Below, in pieces: positions 1 to 10,700 of a stretch of 64,000 bases of DNA. The position numbers and the translations under genes are program-made. Each line of letters opens with the position of its first letter. Positions within the stretch are counted from its first letter, which is position 1. The stretch is taken from assembly GCF_022539505.1 (NCBI RefSeq), contig NC_061510.1, positions 281,664,715 through 281,728,714 on the forward strand, read 5' to 3'. The notes under the pieces are model-generated. The model searched no databases and was not told where the DNA came from. It worked only from the letters and a program-made list of their open reading frames with translations. The DNA comes from Lolium rigidum. Taxonomy: Eukaryota; Streptophyta; Magnoliopsida; Poales; Poaceae.

Positions 1-58
1 ATGTGCATCCTTTGGATGCAGAAGCATGGCGATATTTTCCCCATTTCGAAAAAAAAAA
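1..58 (+). repeat. LINE 3' end fragment
   Basis: The first bases read TGCATCCTTTGGATGCAG followed by a short spacer and an A-rich tail. The same 3'-terminal signature recurs near 13994, 51310 and 51870 in this window, where it closes LINE-type reverse-transcriptase fragments. It is therefore the last few dozen bases of a plus-strand LINE whose body lies left of the window. The bases after it, to about 170, resemble those after the LINE end at 51920. Confidence 0.65.
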
Positions 59-2249
59 TCTTGTCTCTTGAAAGAAACAAGAATTTTGCGTTTATCCTGG
101 TAGCAGGGTCGATTTTTTTTTTTTTGTGGCGAAACAGGGTTGATCTTTTCTAACGTCTATCTTCATTCAAAAATACACAGCGGTCAGCGGGTAGGGGGTT
201 AGTGTTAGCATGTCCGTGTGTGCCGAAAATTTGCGTTTCCATGACTCAGAAAAGGAAAAGGCTTTGTTTCCTCCGGAGGCTGGAACGCGCTGTGCCTCCG
301 GGTCGACCGACAAACACGTGTCTAGGAAAACTGCTCCCGCACACCACGTAATGGGTGGTCCCACGTACCGCCCCTTATCTTCTTGAGTAATGCTACATCT
401 ACGGATATTTTCTACGGAAATCAGCTTACGGAAACACATGGTAATCAGCCGGAGGGGTCACGCGCCTAAAATCAAGAAGGGCTAGCGAAGTACACCAATC
501 AATTTTCTCCACGTCTGTCCGTAAGGGTCTTCCGTAAGCAGGACTAGGACAATGCCCGCGCGTTGCTGCGGAAGCGTAAAAATATCCTTTGTTGGTGGTG
601 TCGAGAAGATCGACACGTCATCAGAAGATCCGCTAGTTCAGCTCTTTTCCCAGTATCATGGTGTGGAATCTCTCCCCGAGGTTCCTTGTTAGTGGTGTCG
701 TCTGTAAAAACGACCCGGAAAAACCTCTTATATTAAATTTTATTTGCGGCTCTTTTTCCATGTCGTTCCGAAATTATCAGCATCATGCATATTTTTTACC
801 ACAAAATTATTTTATTGAAACATTAGTTTGGTTGCCAAATTTACTTCTCTCTTTTATCCTCAAATTAAAACTATAGTTTTCTAATATTTTGTGGTCCAAA
901 AACTATTTTTAAAATGACTTTAAAGCAATCAGAAAATAAAAACAAGAATTTTTTTGGAAAAAAAAGAGGAGAAGACTCCCATGCGGCCAGGCGAACCCAG
1001 CCCAAACAAGCACACCTGGCCGAACCCTAAAAAGCCAGCGATGCTCTGGCGGCTCACATTGTTCATTACTCTCAATTCCAGTTGGATGCTATGCCAGATA
1101 ATTCTTTCCTTGTTATTCTTGGAGGTGGCTTGCTGATTCTAGAAATCTGATGTATATAAACCGGTGGAGAAAGGTATAATGTAGCGATGTGGGACTATCT
1201 AACACGGCAAGATCCAAGGTATTATTTGTACGTGACGGATTTCATGAGAACGAATTTGCACGGCCCATTGAATTAATGTGAACCAGGCCACCAACGCATC
1301 CACACATGATTCGGCTTTTGTCTCATCGAGCGGAAGAAGTGTGAGAAAACTAATTTATTTTTCGGCATATATTGTCCTTCACATTGCAGTGGGATACCAA
1401 ATTTCAGCTAGGCTGTATATAGACATCACACAGATCTGAATTGCAAATAAATAGGCTACCAGCTGCAGCAGCATTGCAAATGAAATCCTTTTTCTTCTCT
1501 CTGCCGCCGACTTGACTGTACCTAAGCAGGTGAGCTGAAGATCCCGTTTCTTCTCTGACAGTACGAAATCAGTTGGTCAGTCAGTCCGTGTATTATCAAA
1601 CTTGGGAGGGAATGCATACGCGAGTTCACGCCGCTCGGTGTCCGTAGTTTCTCATACAGTATCAATCAATTGATTGATTCTCCCGCGGAAAAAAATCAGG
1701 AAGTACCTACCAAAGACAAACGATCCGCATCAATTTAGGCAGGCTCGAGCCTTGCTCGTCCCTCCACCGTGCACCTCCCGCTTCATCGTCGCTCCGTCAG
1801 GTCCCTTCCCACCATCGCGGCCGCAGGCGAATCCTCCAGATGTTTGCCGGACGCGCAAGCCAAGGCACTGGTCGTGTACCCCGACGGGCACATGTCCACC
1901 ACGGGGCGGCACATCGACTACGGCGGGCGATGGGCGGCCGGGTGTTGTCGAACTTTTTTTCTGTTGTACGAAGGCGCACTCCGCAGCGGCGGATGCCTGA
2001 GCACCTCCTCCCAGCTCCCACAGTCCGCGGACGATAACGACGGGCAAGACAGGGATTTTTCTGTCGGTAGAAAGAACCGAACCGGTACATGGCAAAAGTA
2101 CATAATATATACTTTGGTGGAAGGGTAAAACGGTCCAAAAAAAACATTGACGAAACTTTTTGGCAGAAACCGACGGACCGAACCACGGAAACCTTAGCTC
2201 CTTTATTATTAGGTATAGATTCCGTAAGTCCAGCATTACCGTATCTTCT
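59..2249. other. Non-coding DNA, no recognisable gene
   Basis: I see no open frame with protein-like composition, no splice-supported exon and no paired element termini here. Bases 59-170 align by eye with 51920-52020. Bases 390-550 contain several inverted TACGG/CCGTA motifs that may be part of a decayed MITE, but I could not fix two ends. Bases 780-960 are AT-rich. The overlapping frames at about 1730-2330 are arginine/proline-rich on both strands, as expected from GC-rich non-coding DNA. Confidence 0.5.
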
Positions 2250-3110
2250 TCCCCACCACATCTCCTTTCTTCTTGTATCGTACGGGCTCGTCTCAGCTGT
2301 GCGCCGCCGATGCCCACATCCTGCACAGCGTGAGCTTGCCCCCGCAGCTACCTTCGAGTTTGTCCTGCCGCCGGACTAGAGCTCCCGCTGCCGCCGATCT
2401 CGAGCACGTCCGGCGAGATCTCTCTGCCTCCTACCTCCGGCCAGGTCTCTCTATGATGCTGTTGGATTGGCCAAATGGAAGTACCGACGGCGGCGGAGCA
2501 TCTGCGGTGGCCGATGGTAGCACCAATTGCGGCGGGTCGCAGCAGCCACGGTGGCCTGTGGTCGCATCGGCGACGCGCGGTTGTAGCACCTACGACGGCG
2601 GGTCGCAGCACCCACAGTTTTCGGTAGCAGCACCAGCGACGACGGCTCGTAGCATCGGCGGCGGCCGGTGGTAGCACCGGCGGCGGCGGCTGGCAGATGC
2701 TGCAACGAGCGGCTGCGGCAGCTGCGAAGGTTGTCCGACCGAGCTGCAATGGTCGGTTGTCAATGCTACAAAGCCGGCCGTGGCTGCTACCAACCCCAGG
2801 CGACGGTGATGTCGATGGCGGGAGGATTTGCTACCAAGTGTGGCCGGTGGTACTGCAGCTCCAAGCGACGGTGCTGCCAGCGCCCGATGGCGGTGCTGCC
2901 GGCGATTGGCGGGCGGTGCTTCAGCGGCGAACGGTGGGCTGCGAGCGGTGCTTCAAGCGGCGAAAGGTGGGCTGCAAGCGGGTGGCGGGGTTGCTACTAG
3001 ACTGGGTCGTGGATGCTGCAGCGAATCACGGTGGTGTTCCGGCGGTGGGCGGCGGAGCTCTTGTTAGCGGGTTGTCGGCGGGGAGGGTGGGAGGAGAAGC
3101 TAGGAAGAAG
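2250..3110. repeat. GC-rich degenerate GCGGCGG/GTAGCACC repeat tract
   Basis: This block is much richer in G+C than its flanks. It is built from loosely repeated pieces such as GTAGCACC, GCGGCGG, GGTCGCAGCA and GGTGCTGCC at irregular 25-60 base spacing. Several frames on both strands stay open for 60-180 codons, but all translate to Arg/Ala/Gly/Cys-rich low-complexity peptides and no frame dominates. I read it as a decayed repeat, probably the inside of an old DNA transposon, and not as a gene. No terminal repeats were found. Confidence 0.4.
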
Positions 3111-4409
3111 AGGCTGATACAGCCTGCCATGCGAGAGCCCTTCGGGGACGGGTATTTTTTATCGTGCAAAGGCAGGGAGAAGGTGGGGAAAACGGACACG
3201 TGTCGATTGCAGGACCCGGAGGTTCGGAGCATTTGATCCTCCGAAGGATTATCAGCACGATCCCTCAGAAAATCCGGACAATTTTTGTTTTTTTGCATGT
3301 AGAGGACAAGCGAATATGTATGTGCATGCCAAATTATGTACTCCTGAAATGTTGACGCGACAATTGCGTTATGTCGTACGAGAACTCTTTCCCGAAATGT
3401 TGTCGCGATAATCTATTCCTGGGCAAACCTGTTTCTCCTTGAAAACGATGGAACTACTATGATGCTGTCAAATGCCATCTTGATGGCCACCGGCATGGCG
3501 CCGTTCATGCATGTGGCTCAAGCGCTGACGCTCGGAAGTTAGAACGATTAAGCGCTGACCTTCACGAATTAATAGACGCCCTGTGCGGCATACGAGCTTG
3601 TCTAAGTAGACCTTCAAAGCCACCGAAAATTCAATTCGGCTTCCAGGTGCTCTCTCTACAATTAAAAAAGATCATATTTTAAAGTGCCAAAAATATTTGA
3701 AAAAAAATCTACATGAACATCTCCATAATATACGTGTGTTCTTCAAATTTCACGAAAAACACATATTTTTGTGGTCTATGTAAAAAAATAAAATTATCTT
3801 GTAAAAGTAATACTTTTAGCATCCCCCAGTGCCACATGTTAATTTCCTTGACCTAAACGTGCGGCTTGCCGGCTGGGATGGATGTTCTGAGAAGAGACAT
3901 AACCGGTGGAAAGGTCACCGGTGACCTTGAGACGCGACTCTCCTTGGCCTACATGAAGCTGCTCGGATCGATCAGATCAGATGACGATTTTAAATTAGGA
4001 TTTGCTAGTTCTCAGCTAGTTGGGAACTAACTTTATGCTCAGTTAAGCCTACAACATTTGATTTACATCGTGATTAGTGTTACTAGTGAGTTGTAACATG
4101 AGTTGTAACTAAGATTTGATGATATCGTCTGACTGACAACAAAAGTAGTCTCAGTCGATTGAGAAATAATCACACCCTTTCAAGTTTCATAGTTTCTGTC
4201 TGGGTCTGCTTTGCTGTGCAGGCGTGGGGTACGCAGCATGGACAGATATTCTCGCTGGCGAACATACATGCGCCGCAGACAGGAGAGCACGTTCATCTCG
4301 CCTTGGTCGCAGCATTGCTCATCATGTGTTGCACGCCACACTAATGAGCTCTCCACCCCTTCGCGTGCATGCTTCCCACATATTTCCACCACCTAAAATA
4401 AATAATTCA
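3111..4409. other. Non-coding DNA with segments paralogous to 52150-52670
   Basis: No gene is seen. About 3430-3470 and 3870-4000 share blocks with 52150-52440, including 'gaccttgag', 'gagacgc' and 'agatcagatgacgattt'. About 4190-4380 shares 'gggtctgctttgctgt', 'catgtgttgcac' and 'gtgcatgcttcc' with 52440-52670. The order of blocks is the same in both places, which indicates an old duplicated segment. Bases 3655-3830 are an AT-rich insertion absent from the paralogue. Confidence 0.5.
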
Positions 4410-4484
4410 ACCTTTTTAGATATAAAGGTATAATATATCAATATCTAGACAAATTGAGTCACTTATTTGGGACCTAGGGAGTAT
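4410..4484. mobile_element. Truncated Stowaway-type MITE end
   Basis: The segment reads through TTTTAGATATAAAGG, ATCTAGACAAATTGAG and TCACTTATTTGGGAC to AGGGAGTA. This is the internal and right-hand terminal pattern of grass Stowaway (Tc1/mariner) MITEs, with the terminal GGAGGGAGTA degraded. The matching left end is missing. The paralogous locus near 52675 lacks this stretch and goes straight from 'gcatgcttcc' to 'ctagagaattat', so it is an insertion. Confidence 0.5.
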
Positions 4485-4797
4485 CTAGCTAGAGAATTAC
4501 AAGGGCTAGTACATAATAAGGCCTATGTGTACCGTTGCTTTTATAAACATTTTTATCAAGAAAAAAGGGTACTACATAGTGGGGCATCTATACTCTATAG
4601 CGGCCTGAACCAACAGGATTATTTAGGCAGGCAGATTGCTTGGCCCAATGTCATGACCTAAACGGACTGAGTATCACACACTTGTAAATTTGAACCCATT
4701 TCCAGCCTAAATTTGGACTGGAAATACGGTTAGGCGGGTTGCGCAAGTCCCCCTCTTGTCTTACTAGGCCCGTCCAGCCGTGGTACACAAGCGACTC

Positions 4798-4816
4798 CCC
4801 CCCCCCCCCCCCCCCG
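4798..4816. repeat. Poly-C homopolymer
   Basis: A run of about 19 C residues precedes the coding-like segment at 4840. Its length is unreliable in any assembly, so reading frames must not be carried across it. Confidence 0.9.
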
Positions 4817-4839
4817 CAACCCAGTGGAGCTGCCATCCC

Positions 4840-5225
4840 ACCACCGCCGGCCGTAAGGGCAAGGGTAAGGCCGTAGACGAGCCAAAGAAAGAGTTGACGC
4901 CGACGGAGCGTGCAAATAAGACCAAGAAACACACCAGCCAGTGCGACACTGCCAACGAAGAGCGTCAGAAACAATAGCAGCCAACCAAGCCAAGAAAGAG
5001 TCAAAGCTCCACCTAGCCCCTCATGCGGCTAAAGCCAACTTCTTCGACTTCCAAGCCACGCAGGCCGTCCACATGATCAAGCAAGAGATATTCACCAATG
5101 CCTCTTTGACAAGCTCGGTCTTGTTCGGGAGTGCATGGCCGCCTCTTTCACCATGGTCGCTAGCGACCTCTACGGAGGCTATATACTATGTCCATCACGT
5201 CCTCGCGCTCTACCGGCTCGGTTGA
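4840..5225 (+). pseudogene. Decayed lysine-rich coding fragment, unknown family
   Basis: Two overlapping plus-strand frames together look like one broken protein. The first (about 4780-4977) is Lys/Glu-rich with a KGKGKAVDEPKKELTPTER-like stretch. The second (about 4941-5225) carries AANQAKKESKLHLAPHAAKA, then a region with FFDFQATQAVHMIKQEIF. Switching frame near 4970 keeps the composition, which suggests a frameshift. It resembles accessory proteins spread by grass transposons, but I cannot name the family. There is no start context, intron or terminator worth proposing, and it follows an unreliable poly-C run. Confidence 0.35.
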
Positions 5226-5847
5226 GTCATGATCATCATCGCCGGAGATCTTGTCCCTAGGGGGAGGCTAAAAATAAGCCACGGTGATTTGGAAGGCGAA
5301 CATGCACGTTCCACACAGCAGAACAACAGAATGTCAGGTCGGACACCGAGAAACCTGGTATGCTTGCAACAACTATATTATCCGTCCAATTGCATGTGAA
5401 AACGCCGTGTGAAAGAGGCGACATGTGCTAGCTTAACTGACCTCTAAAAGAGAGCTCTTGAAGTTGAAGAGAGCAATGCCTGGTAAAAATACATTCATGT
5501 TGGATGACTTGAGCATCACGTACCCGGGAAACTGAGCTTGGTTTGAGAAGAAAAAAATTATCATCTGCCAATGCGATGCACGATCTCACATACCTATCTT
5601 TTTTTTTTTTATGTATCACATACCTATCTTTGTTTGTCTATTCCATTTAAAACTTGTGTCATTTTGCACTTTCGTTTTGTACTAAGGCACGTGAATTATG
5701 TGATTCCTTAATTAGTGGTACTTGGTTCCCCCCCCCCCCCACCCCACCCCCACCCCACCCCACCCCCAGCCCCCCGTAACAGACTAAATGAAAGTCAGAG
5801 CTTCCAGTCTATCCCCGAGACTGAAGATGCCCTAACATTTCGGATTT
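5226..5847. other. Non-coding DNA with C-rich microsatellite
   Basis: No coding signal is seen. Bases 5590-5640 contain a short local duplication of 'tatctttttttt/tatgtatcacatacc'. Bases 5729-5775 are an imperfect (CCCCA)n/poly-C microsatellite. Confidence 0.6.
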
Positions 5848-6140
5848 AGACTAGTCACAATGAGAAGTATCATAAACTAATATCATACATATGATACAAG
5901 TTTATGATACAACACAGTATCATGAATTAGTATCATAGTTTCATCTTATTTAATGTTTTGTAGAATCTCAATGCAAATATGTGAACATAATGTGTTTGCC
6001 ACTAAAATTTCTAGTTTTACGTGCTATGATACAGTTTCTACCTATAATACTACTCTCACATCTCTCCTCATTAATTGATGTGCCACATAAAATTTTGCAT
6101 ACATGGCATGCATGATACTACTTTTATGGCTAGTCTTAGT
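5848..6140. mobile_element. MITE with AGACTAG terminal inverted repeats
   Basis: The left end reads AGACTAGTCACAATGAG with AAGTATCAT just inside. The right end, read on the other strand, gives CACTAAGACTAGCCATAAAAG with TAGTAT just inside, so the two ends form an imperfect inverted repeat. The interior is AT-rich, repeats ATGATAC/GTATCAT motifs and codes for nothing. At about 290 bp it is a non-autonomous DNA transposon. I could not define a clean TSD, so the superfamily is left open. Confidence 0.55.
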
Positions 6141-6254
6141 GCGTCCATCTTTAATGGTGACCACTACAAGAACTACACATCTACCGTCAGACTGTCCCCA
6201 CCGTGGCACCATCATGGTGCAATAGGATATACATTATGATTACTTTGTATTGTA

Positions 6255-6283
6255 CTAGTATAATGCCCGTGCGTTGCCACGGG
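6255..6283 (-). other. Helitron 3' terminus: hairpin plus CTAG
   Basis: On the minus strand a hairpin (stem CCCGTG/CACGGG, loop of 6) at 6283-6266 is followed by 11 bases ending in CTAG. This is the rolling-circle termination structure of grass Helitrons. Confidence 0.75.
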
Positions 6284-6600
6284 TAACAAAAATATAGAGA
6301 AATAATAATAATTAAAAAAATATCAATCATCACTAAGCATCCAAAAAAAGATGACACAATAACTCCAACACGCAAATAGATTCAAAGTGTTGATACACGG
6401 AAACACTTTCTAATACAGCCCACACTTTTGAATATATACTTCAGGTGTGGGCCTAAACTCCTCGTCCCAAAGCCACACTTAGTTCCATGACATGCTCAGA
6501 GTAGGTATTTCTTCCACATGAGCTGCACTCCTATATGAGAGAGCCGACCTGAACCTAACCCCTAGCATTTCTTGCAGCAGCATCATTGACTACAACATTA

Positions 6601-7666
6601 GAGCATCTCCAGTCGTCCCCCAAAGTGTCCCCCAAAGCGTGCCGGATTGAGCACTTGGGGGACGTATTTCGTTGGTGCCGCGTTTGGGGGACGTCGCTCC
6701 CCAGTCGCGTCCCCCAAACGCCGCCCCCAAAATTTAAATAGATAGAATAAAACTCTTTACTAATATTTAAATCGGTTCAACATAAACAAAATACATATAA
6801 AACTTCGAAAAAACATAATTAAATTACATATAAAATTATTTTAAACTACTACTTCTTCTTCGATGATGGCCTTGCCTCGTCGTCGTCATCACGGTGGCGC
6901 TTCCTGCTCGTCATCTCTTCCGAAGAGGCGGTGTCGGCCGACGCGTCGGAGTCCTCCTCGTTGTCGCCGGTGCTCGCCGGCTGCGCCTTGGCCTTGGCGG
7001 TATTTGCCTTCGCGTCCGCCTCCGCCTTCGCACGGGCCACCGCCGCCTCCTCTGACCCTTGTTCCTCCGCGTCCTCCTCCACGCCCAGCCATTCCTCCGC
7101 GCTGTCAAGTGGCGGGAGGGAATCATCGCCGCTGCTGGGCGTCGGAGCTTTCTCCCACCAATGGCGCCATCCAGCAGGCTTTCCCTCGCTGGAGGTGTCG
7201 GACGAGAGCTCGGAGATGTAGCTCATCGTCGCTGGAGGTGTCGGATGCGGCCGGTGAAGATACAAAAGCACTGACGTACGGGTCTTATTGAGCGCGGGAC
7301 GGCGGCGCAGTAGTCGAAAAGAGCAGCGGTTGCTCTTCCGAGGAGTCCCGACTCCATTCCGGCGGTTGCCGCGTCGTCGACGCGGTTGCCAATGCGACGG
7401 TTCCGCTTCCCGGCAACTGCACCGTCGCTACGTAGGCGGCGGCCGAGCTTCCGAGCCGCCGACGCGTCGGGCCCGCGTCGGTTCGCCTCGCTTTTCGTTG
7501 TGTCCGGCGTGCCCGGAGCGTCCCCTGTGGGACGGGGACGGGCTCGGGGCGCCGGACACCGTATGGGGGCGCGTCGGACAAAAATAGGCTTTGGGGGACG
7601 CGGCTGGAACGGTTTTTTTGTCCGGCGCGCTCCAAATCCCTTTGGGGGACGCGGCTGGAGATGCTC
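6601..7666 (-). mobile_element. PIF/Harbinger-like element with TTA target duplication
   Basis: Perfect 12-bp terminal inverted repeats GAGCATCTCCAG (6601-6612) and CTGGAGATGCTC (7655-7666) bound a 1066-bp element. The flanking TTA trinucleotides (6598-6600 and 7667-7669) are the target duplication typical of PIF/Harbinger. Subterminal regions repeat the block TTTGGGGGACGCGGCTGGA and its complement near both ends. There is no DDE transposase, so the element is non-autonomous, though it carries a small minus-strand reading frame. It is nested in the Helitron and is therefore younger than the Helitron insertion or was carried along with it. Confidence 0.75.
6849..7226 (-). CDS. Small acidic protein with basic C-terminal tail
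   Basis: A minus-strand frame of about 125 codons lies inside the Harbinger-like element. I chose the ATG at 7226 (MSYISELSSDTSSEG) over the in-frame one at 7271, because the composition becomes coherent from there. The N-terminal half is Ser/Asp/Glu-rich. The middle is an Ala/Lys/Glu stretch likely to form a helix. The end combines SRKRHRDDDDEARPSSKKK, which looks like a nuclear localisation signal. No DNA-binding or catalytic domain is visible, and I do not recognise the family. It may be an ORF1-type accessory product, or a non-functional open frame in GC-rich DNA. Expression is unknown. Confidence 0.35.
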   Translation of the reverse strand: MSYISELSSDTSSEGKPAGWRHWWEKAPTPSSGDDSLPPLDSAEEWLGVEEDAEEQGSEEAAVARAKAEADAKANTAKAKAQPASTGDNEEDSDASADTASSEEMTSRKRHRDDDDEARPSSKKK

Positions 7667-7669
7667 TTA

Positions 7670-8513
7670 GCATGGAGTTGATCTACACAAAACTTTTATT
7701 TTTCTAAATATAAGCATATATACTTAAATAATATTAAACTATGATTAAGAAAAGTATAAGTGCCAAATATTACACCTAAGATGTACGGAAATCTTTTGTA
7801 GACGATGGTTTTCATGTACGTACCAATTGAACCCTTCTTTTTCCTACCATGCCCGTGCGTCGAAAACGAAAGATAAAAAATCTTGAAAACAACAATAAAA
7901 CTACATCTTTGCAAAAAAAAAAAAAGAACTATGTGTATAAAGCTGAACCTGCTTTGCTTTGGCACTCTACACACGGATAGACGATGGCCGATGATCATGA
8001 TTTTCGATGGAGTCGTGGTCAGACACTAATCCTCTTTGTTGTGTGCATGAATTTTCTGTTCTTTGTGTTTCCTTTTGAATTTTGTTTTTTTTTTCTGGTC
8101 AAGTTGACGTAGAAATCCAGTTTTGAGAAGCAGGGGTTAATGGAGGGGTTTTCTTCAAGATTACAACATTTATCTTCAAATACAGTTTTACAAATCCACT
8201 TCATTTTTTTCTTAAATATTACTTAAAATAACAATAAACTATAATTTAACAATTTAATTGTAATTATTCTTAGGTATGTATTTCTTCCAGTTAACTGGAA
8301 ACTCGGTAACACCGGTTGTAGCTCTAAGACAAAGGAATGCCAATTATTAGAAAAGTCAGGCTTCTATATAACCTCCACCAACAAAGAAAATGAAGCACAA
8401 AATCTGGCAAACCATGCTCTTCATGGGAACCAATCCACGACAGCCAAATGAAATGCTTTCACAACTCTATGTCACTTCGTATGATTCTAGTAGTAGGGTA
8501 AAATCATACAAAT
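7670..8513. other. Helitron interior, AT-rich, no gene seen
   Basis: This stretch of the Helitron is AT-rich, with several A and T homopolymers. I see no coding composition, no repeats of note and no element ends. Confidence 0.5.
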
Positions 8514-8888
8514 TCATATTATTCTAACTTCATGTTCTTGCCCATCCTTAGATGCATTGAAGCAAATAGAGGCCTTCTTCATTATTTCCCATTGTTTCAT
8601 ATGACCAAGCTGAGTGCACAGTGATGGTATTTCCCATTGTGTCATGGAACATTCAAATGTCAAGTTATGGAAGTTCAGGACATGCTCCCAGATGCATTGA
8701 AGCAAATAGAGGCCTTCTTCATTATTTCCCATTGTTTCATATGACCAAGCTGAGTGCACAGAGATGGTATTATTCTTAGTCAGGTACTCAAGTTCACTGA
8801 AAAATCTATGCCAAAAATTCCGCTGATCAATGCATATTTCATACACCATCATTAGATCTGGACATTCAATGACAAGTGAAACCAACAA
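8514..8888 (-). pseudogene. Coding-like fragment with internal duplication, possible captured exon
   Basis: A minus-strand frame of 124 codons stays open and has ordinary protein composition (LVSLVIECPDLMMVYEI near its start). It carries an 82-bp direct repeat (about 8552-8633 and 8692-8773, nearly identical). The second copy is read in a different frame from the first, so the duplication cannot be a functional protein repeat. No domain is recognised. Its position inside a Helitron makes a captured gene fragment plausible, but this is inference and a chance open frame is possible. Confidence 0.3.
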
Positions 8889-10464
8889 TTTCTTAGTACT
8901 TAAAGCACATTATTTTATCTGCCCAGTCGTTGCATATGAGCCATCATGAAATTATTTACGAGACAGTGCCAAACACACAGTTAAGTCTTAGAAGTCATCG
9001 ACTGAACATCACTTACCAAATTGGATAAGGTAGGTATAACACATTATCCACAACAGATGTGAACTTAAAGGTGAGATACAATCCAGTGCCTAGAGAAGAA
9101 AATAGGCTGACATACTCCTTGCTCAAGAAAAAATGGGTATCACGCATGAGGAGGCAATATTGCACGGTACATGAGATATTAAAGAAAATAGGCTCCCATA
9201 CTCCTTGGTCATAGGTTGTCCACCGATTTAGCTAGCAAATTTTCACCATGTGTGCTACCTCTAGAATCAGCTTTTAGGCAACGGGGGCACCACCGTGCAC
9301 CCCCGATCATCAGCTCCCTAGCTCCGCCACTGTTTATGTGCCACCTTCAATCACCCCCTAGCATTCGCCAAATTGGAATAGTATCGAGCATGAATTAATG
9401 TCACTGGCATTTGATCCATGAAATCATTCAAGTAGTTTTAACAGCATGTGATGCATACAGTGTGCTTATGCCTGATTCTGATCTTGAGAAACTCATTATA
9501 TGGTACGACAAGACAAACATCTCAAGTATTTACTAATAATAAAAGCAAATTGCTACATCAACTTTGCATCATTCTTTAACTTAGGTTCCTCCCATGAGTT
9601 GGCCTCTCGATCATTACAATCGTTGTGGATTCCTCTGAGCTAAGATTATCCTTGCAGTTCACATTTCGCCCAAGGCATATAGCATGAAAGAATTAGCTGT
9701 ACTTCTAGTAATGTATATGCAAATTGTAGTAAACTAATCATTTGGTCCACTGCTGCTCACACAAAAGAAACATACACGAAGAAGTTGGGAAAACAAATGT
9801 GAACCATTACAGCATCTCTAGTGGAAGGTGTATACGAGGAGGCCTATATTACAATATAGACTGTCGTCTGAACAAAAAAAAATAGACCTTCTCAGCTGTT
9901 CAGTGGAACATCATCTAGACTATTATAATCTATCTTCTATATTTTAATAATATCTTATATCTTATAACTACCATTCAATTGCTATATTCGTGAGTTATCC
10001 ATCTATACAAGAAATAAACAGAAGGTCAAAATTCAGTACAGGCAATCGTCCAACAAAATTCAGTAAAAGCAATCATCTAGCATCTATAACAACTCAGTCA
10101 AAGTTCAGTATTGCAATCATCTAAATCGATGCAAACAACAACTATGCAAACAGCAGCATCCCAGGAAAATAGCAATGCAAACAACAGGACAGAATTCAGT
10201 CGAGTAAGCAGCTTCTTAGGCAACTTTAAAGCAGAAGCTTCTAGGCACACGAACACCACGGTGGTATTCAACAGCAACATTCAACAAACCGCAGTTTCCC
10301 TTGAGGCAAATAGCAATGGTCTCTTCTCAATCGATTCTAGCACCGATACCAAGCAAAGAGCCGCCTCCGGTTGGTCCCATTCCACTTAATGCTAATGCTA
10401 TAAACTATGCACAATAATGAATCGATTGATCCTTGCATGTACTGGAAAACTGAATCTAGCAAAA
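8889..10464. other. Helitron interior, unassigned
   Basis: No clear gene is seen. A minus-strand frame at 10098-10280 and its plus-strand counterpart (10111-10389, Asn/Ser/Gln-rich) overlap, and neither is convincing. Near 10030-10110 a 'caattcagta' motif is repeated several times in short succession. Confidence 0.4.
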
Positions 10465-10700
10465 TCAGCGAGTGCTTACCGTCAAGCTGATGACATAGGA
10501 CGACGCCAGCAGCACGGGAAGCACCTGATCGAAAATCCACAACTCGGATCTAAGGTCGTGGCTTCTCCCGTATGCCTCTGTCCTGGCCGCCAGAGGGACA
10601 CCTCCTCCAGCCATTGGACACTCAGATCCATGAAGCACACATCGCATATGGGGTCAAAGATCGCTCCTACCTCTCCACTCCCACAACGCCATGGATGACA
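10465..10700 (-). pseudogene. Possible captured 5' exon
   Basis: On the minus strand an open segment ends at a good donor (GACG/GTAAGCAC near 10481). It begins downstream of GC-rich, CT-rich DNA (10700-10930) that looks like a plant promoter and 5' leader. An ATG at 10693 starts a very short frame, and longer frames need other starts. No domain is recognised. A first exon with part of its promoter, picked up by the Helitron, would look like this. An anonymous GC-rich segment would look similar. Confidence 0.25.

Noticed and set aside
1730..2326. 198-codon minus-strand frame and its plus-strand shadows
   Set aside because: Low-complexity Arg/Pro/Gly composition, competing open frames on both strands, no domain and no splice or promoter context.
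6173..6200. CACTACAAGAAC resembling a CACTA terminus
   Set aside because: No partner terminus, subterminal repeats or 3-bp duplication could be found within reach, so it is not called an element end.
6863..7291. Plus-strand 142-codon frame opposite the Harbinger-like ORF
   Set aside because: Pro/Arg-rich shadow of the acidic minus-strand frame.
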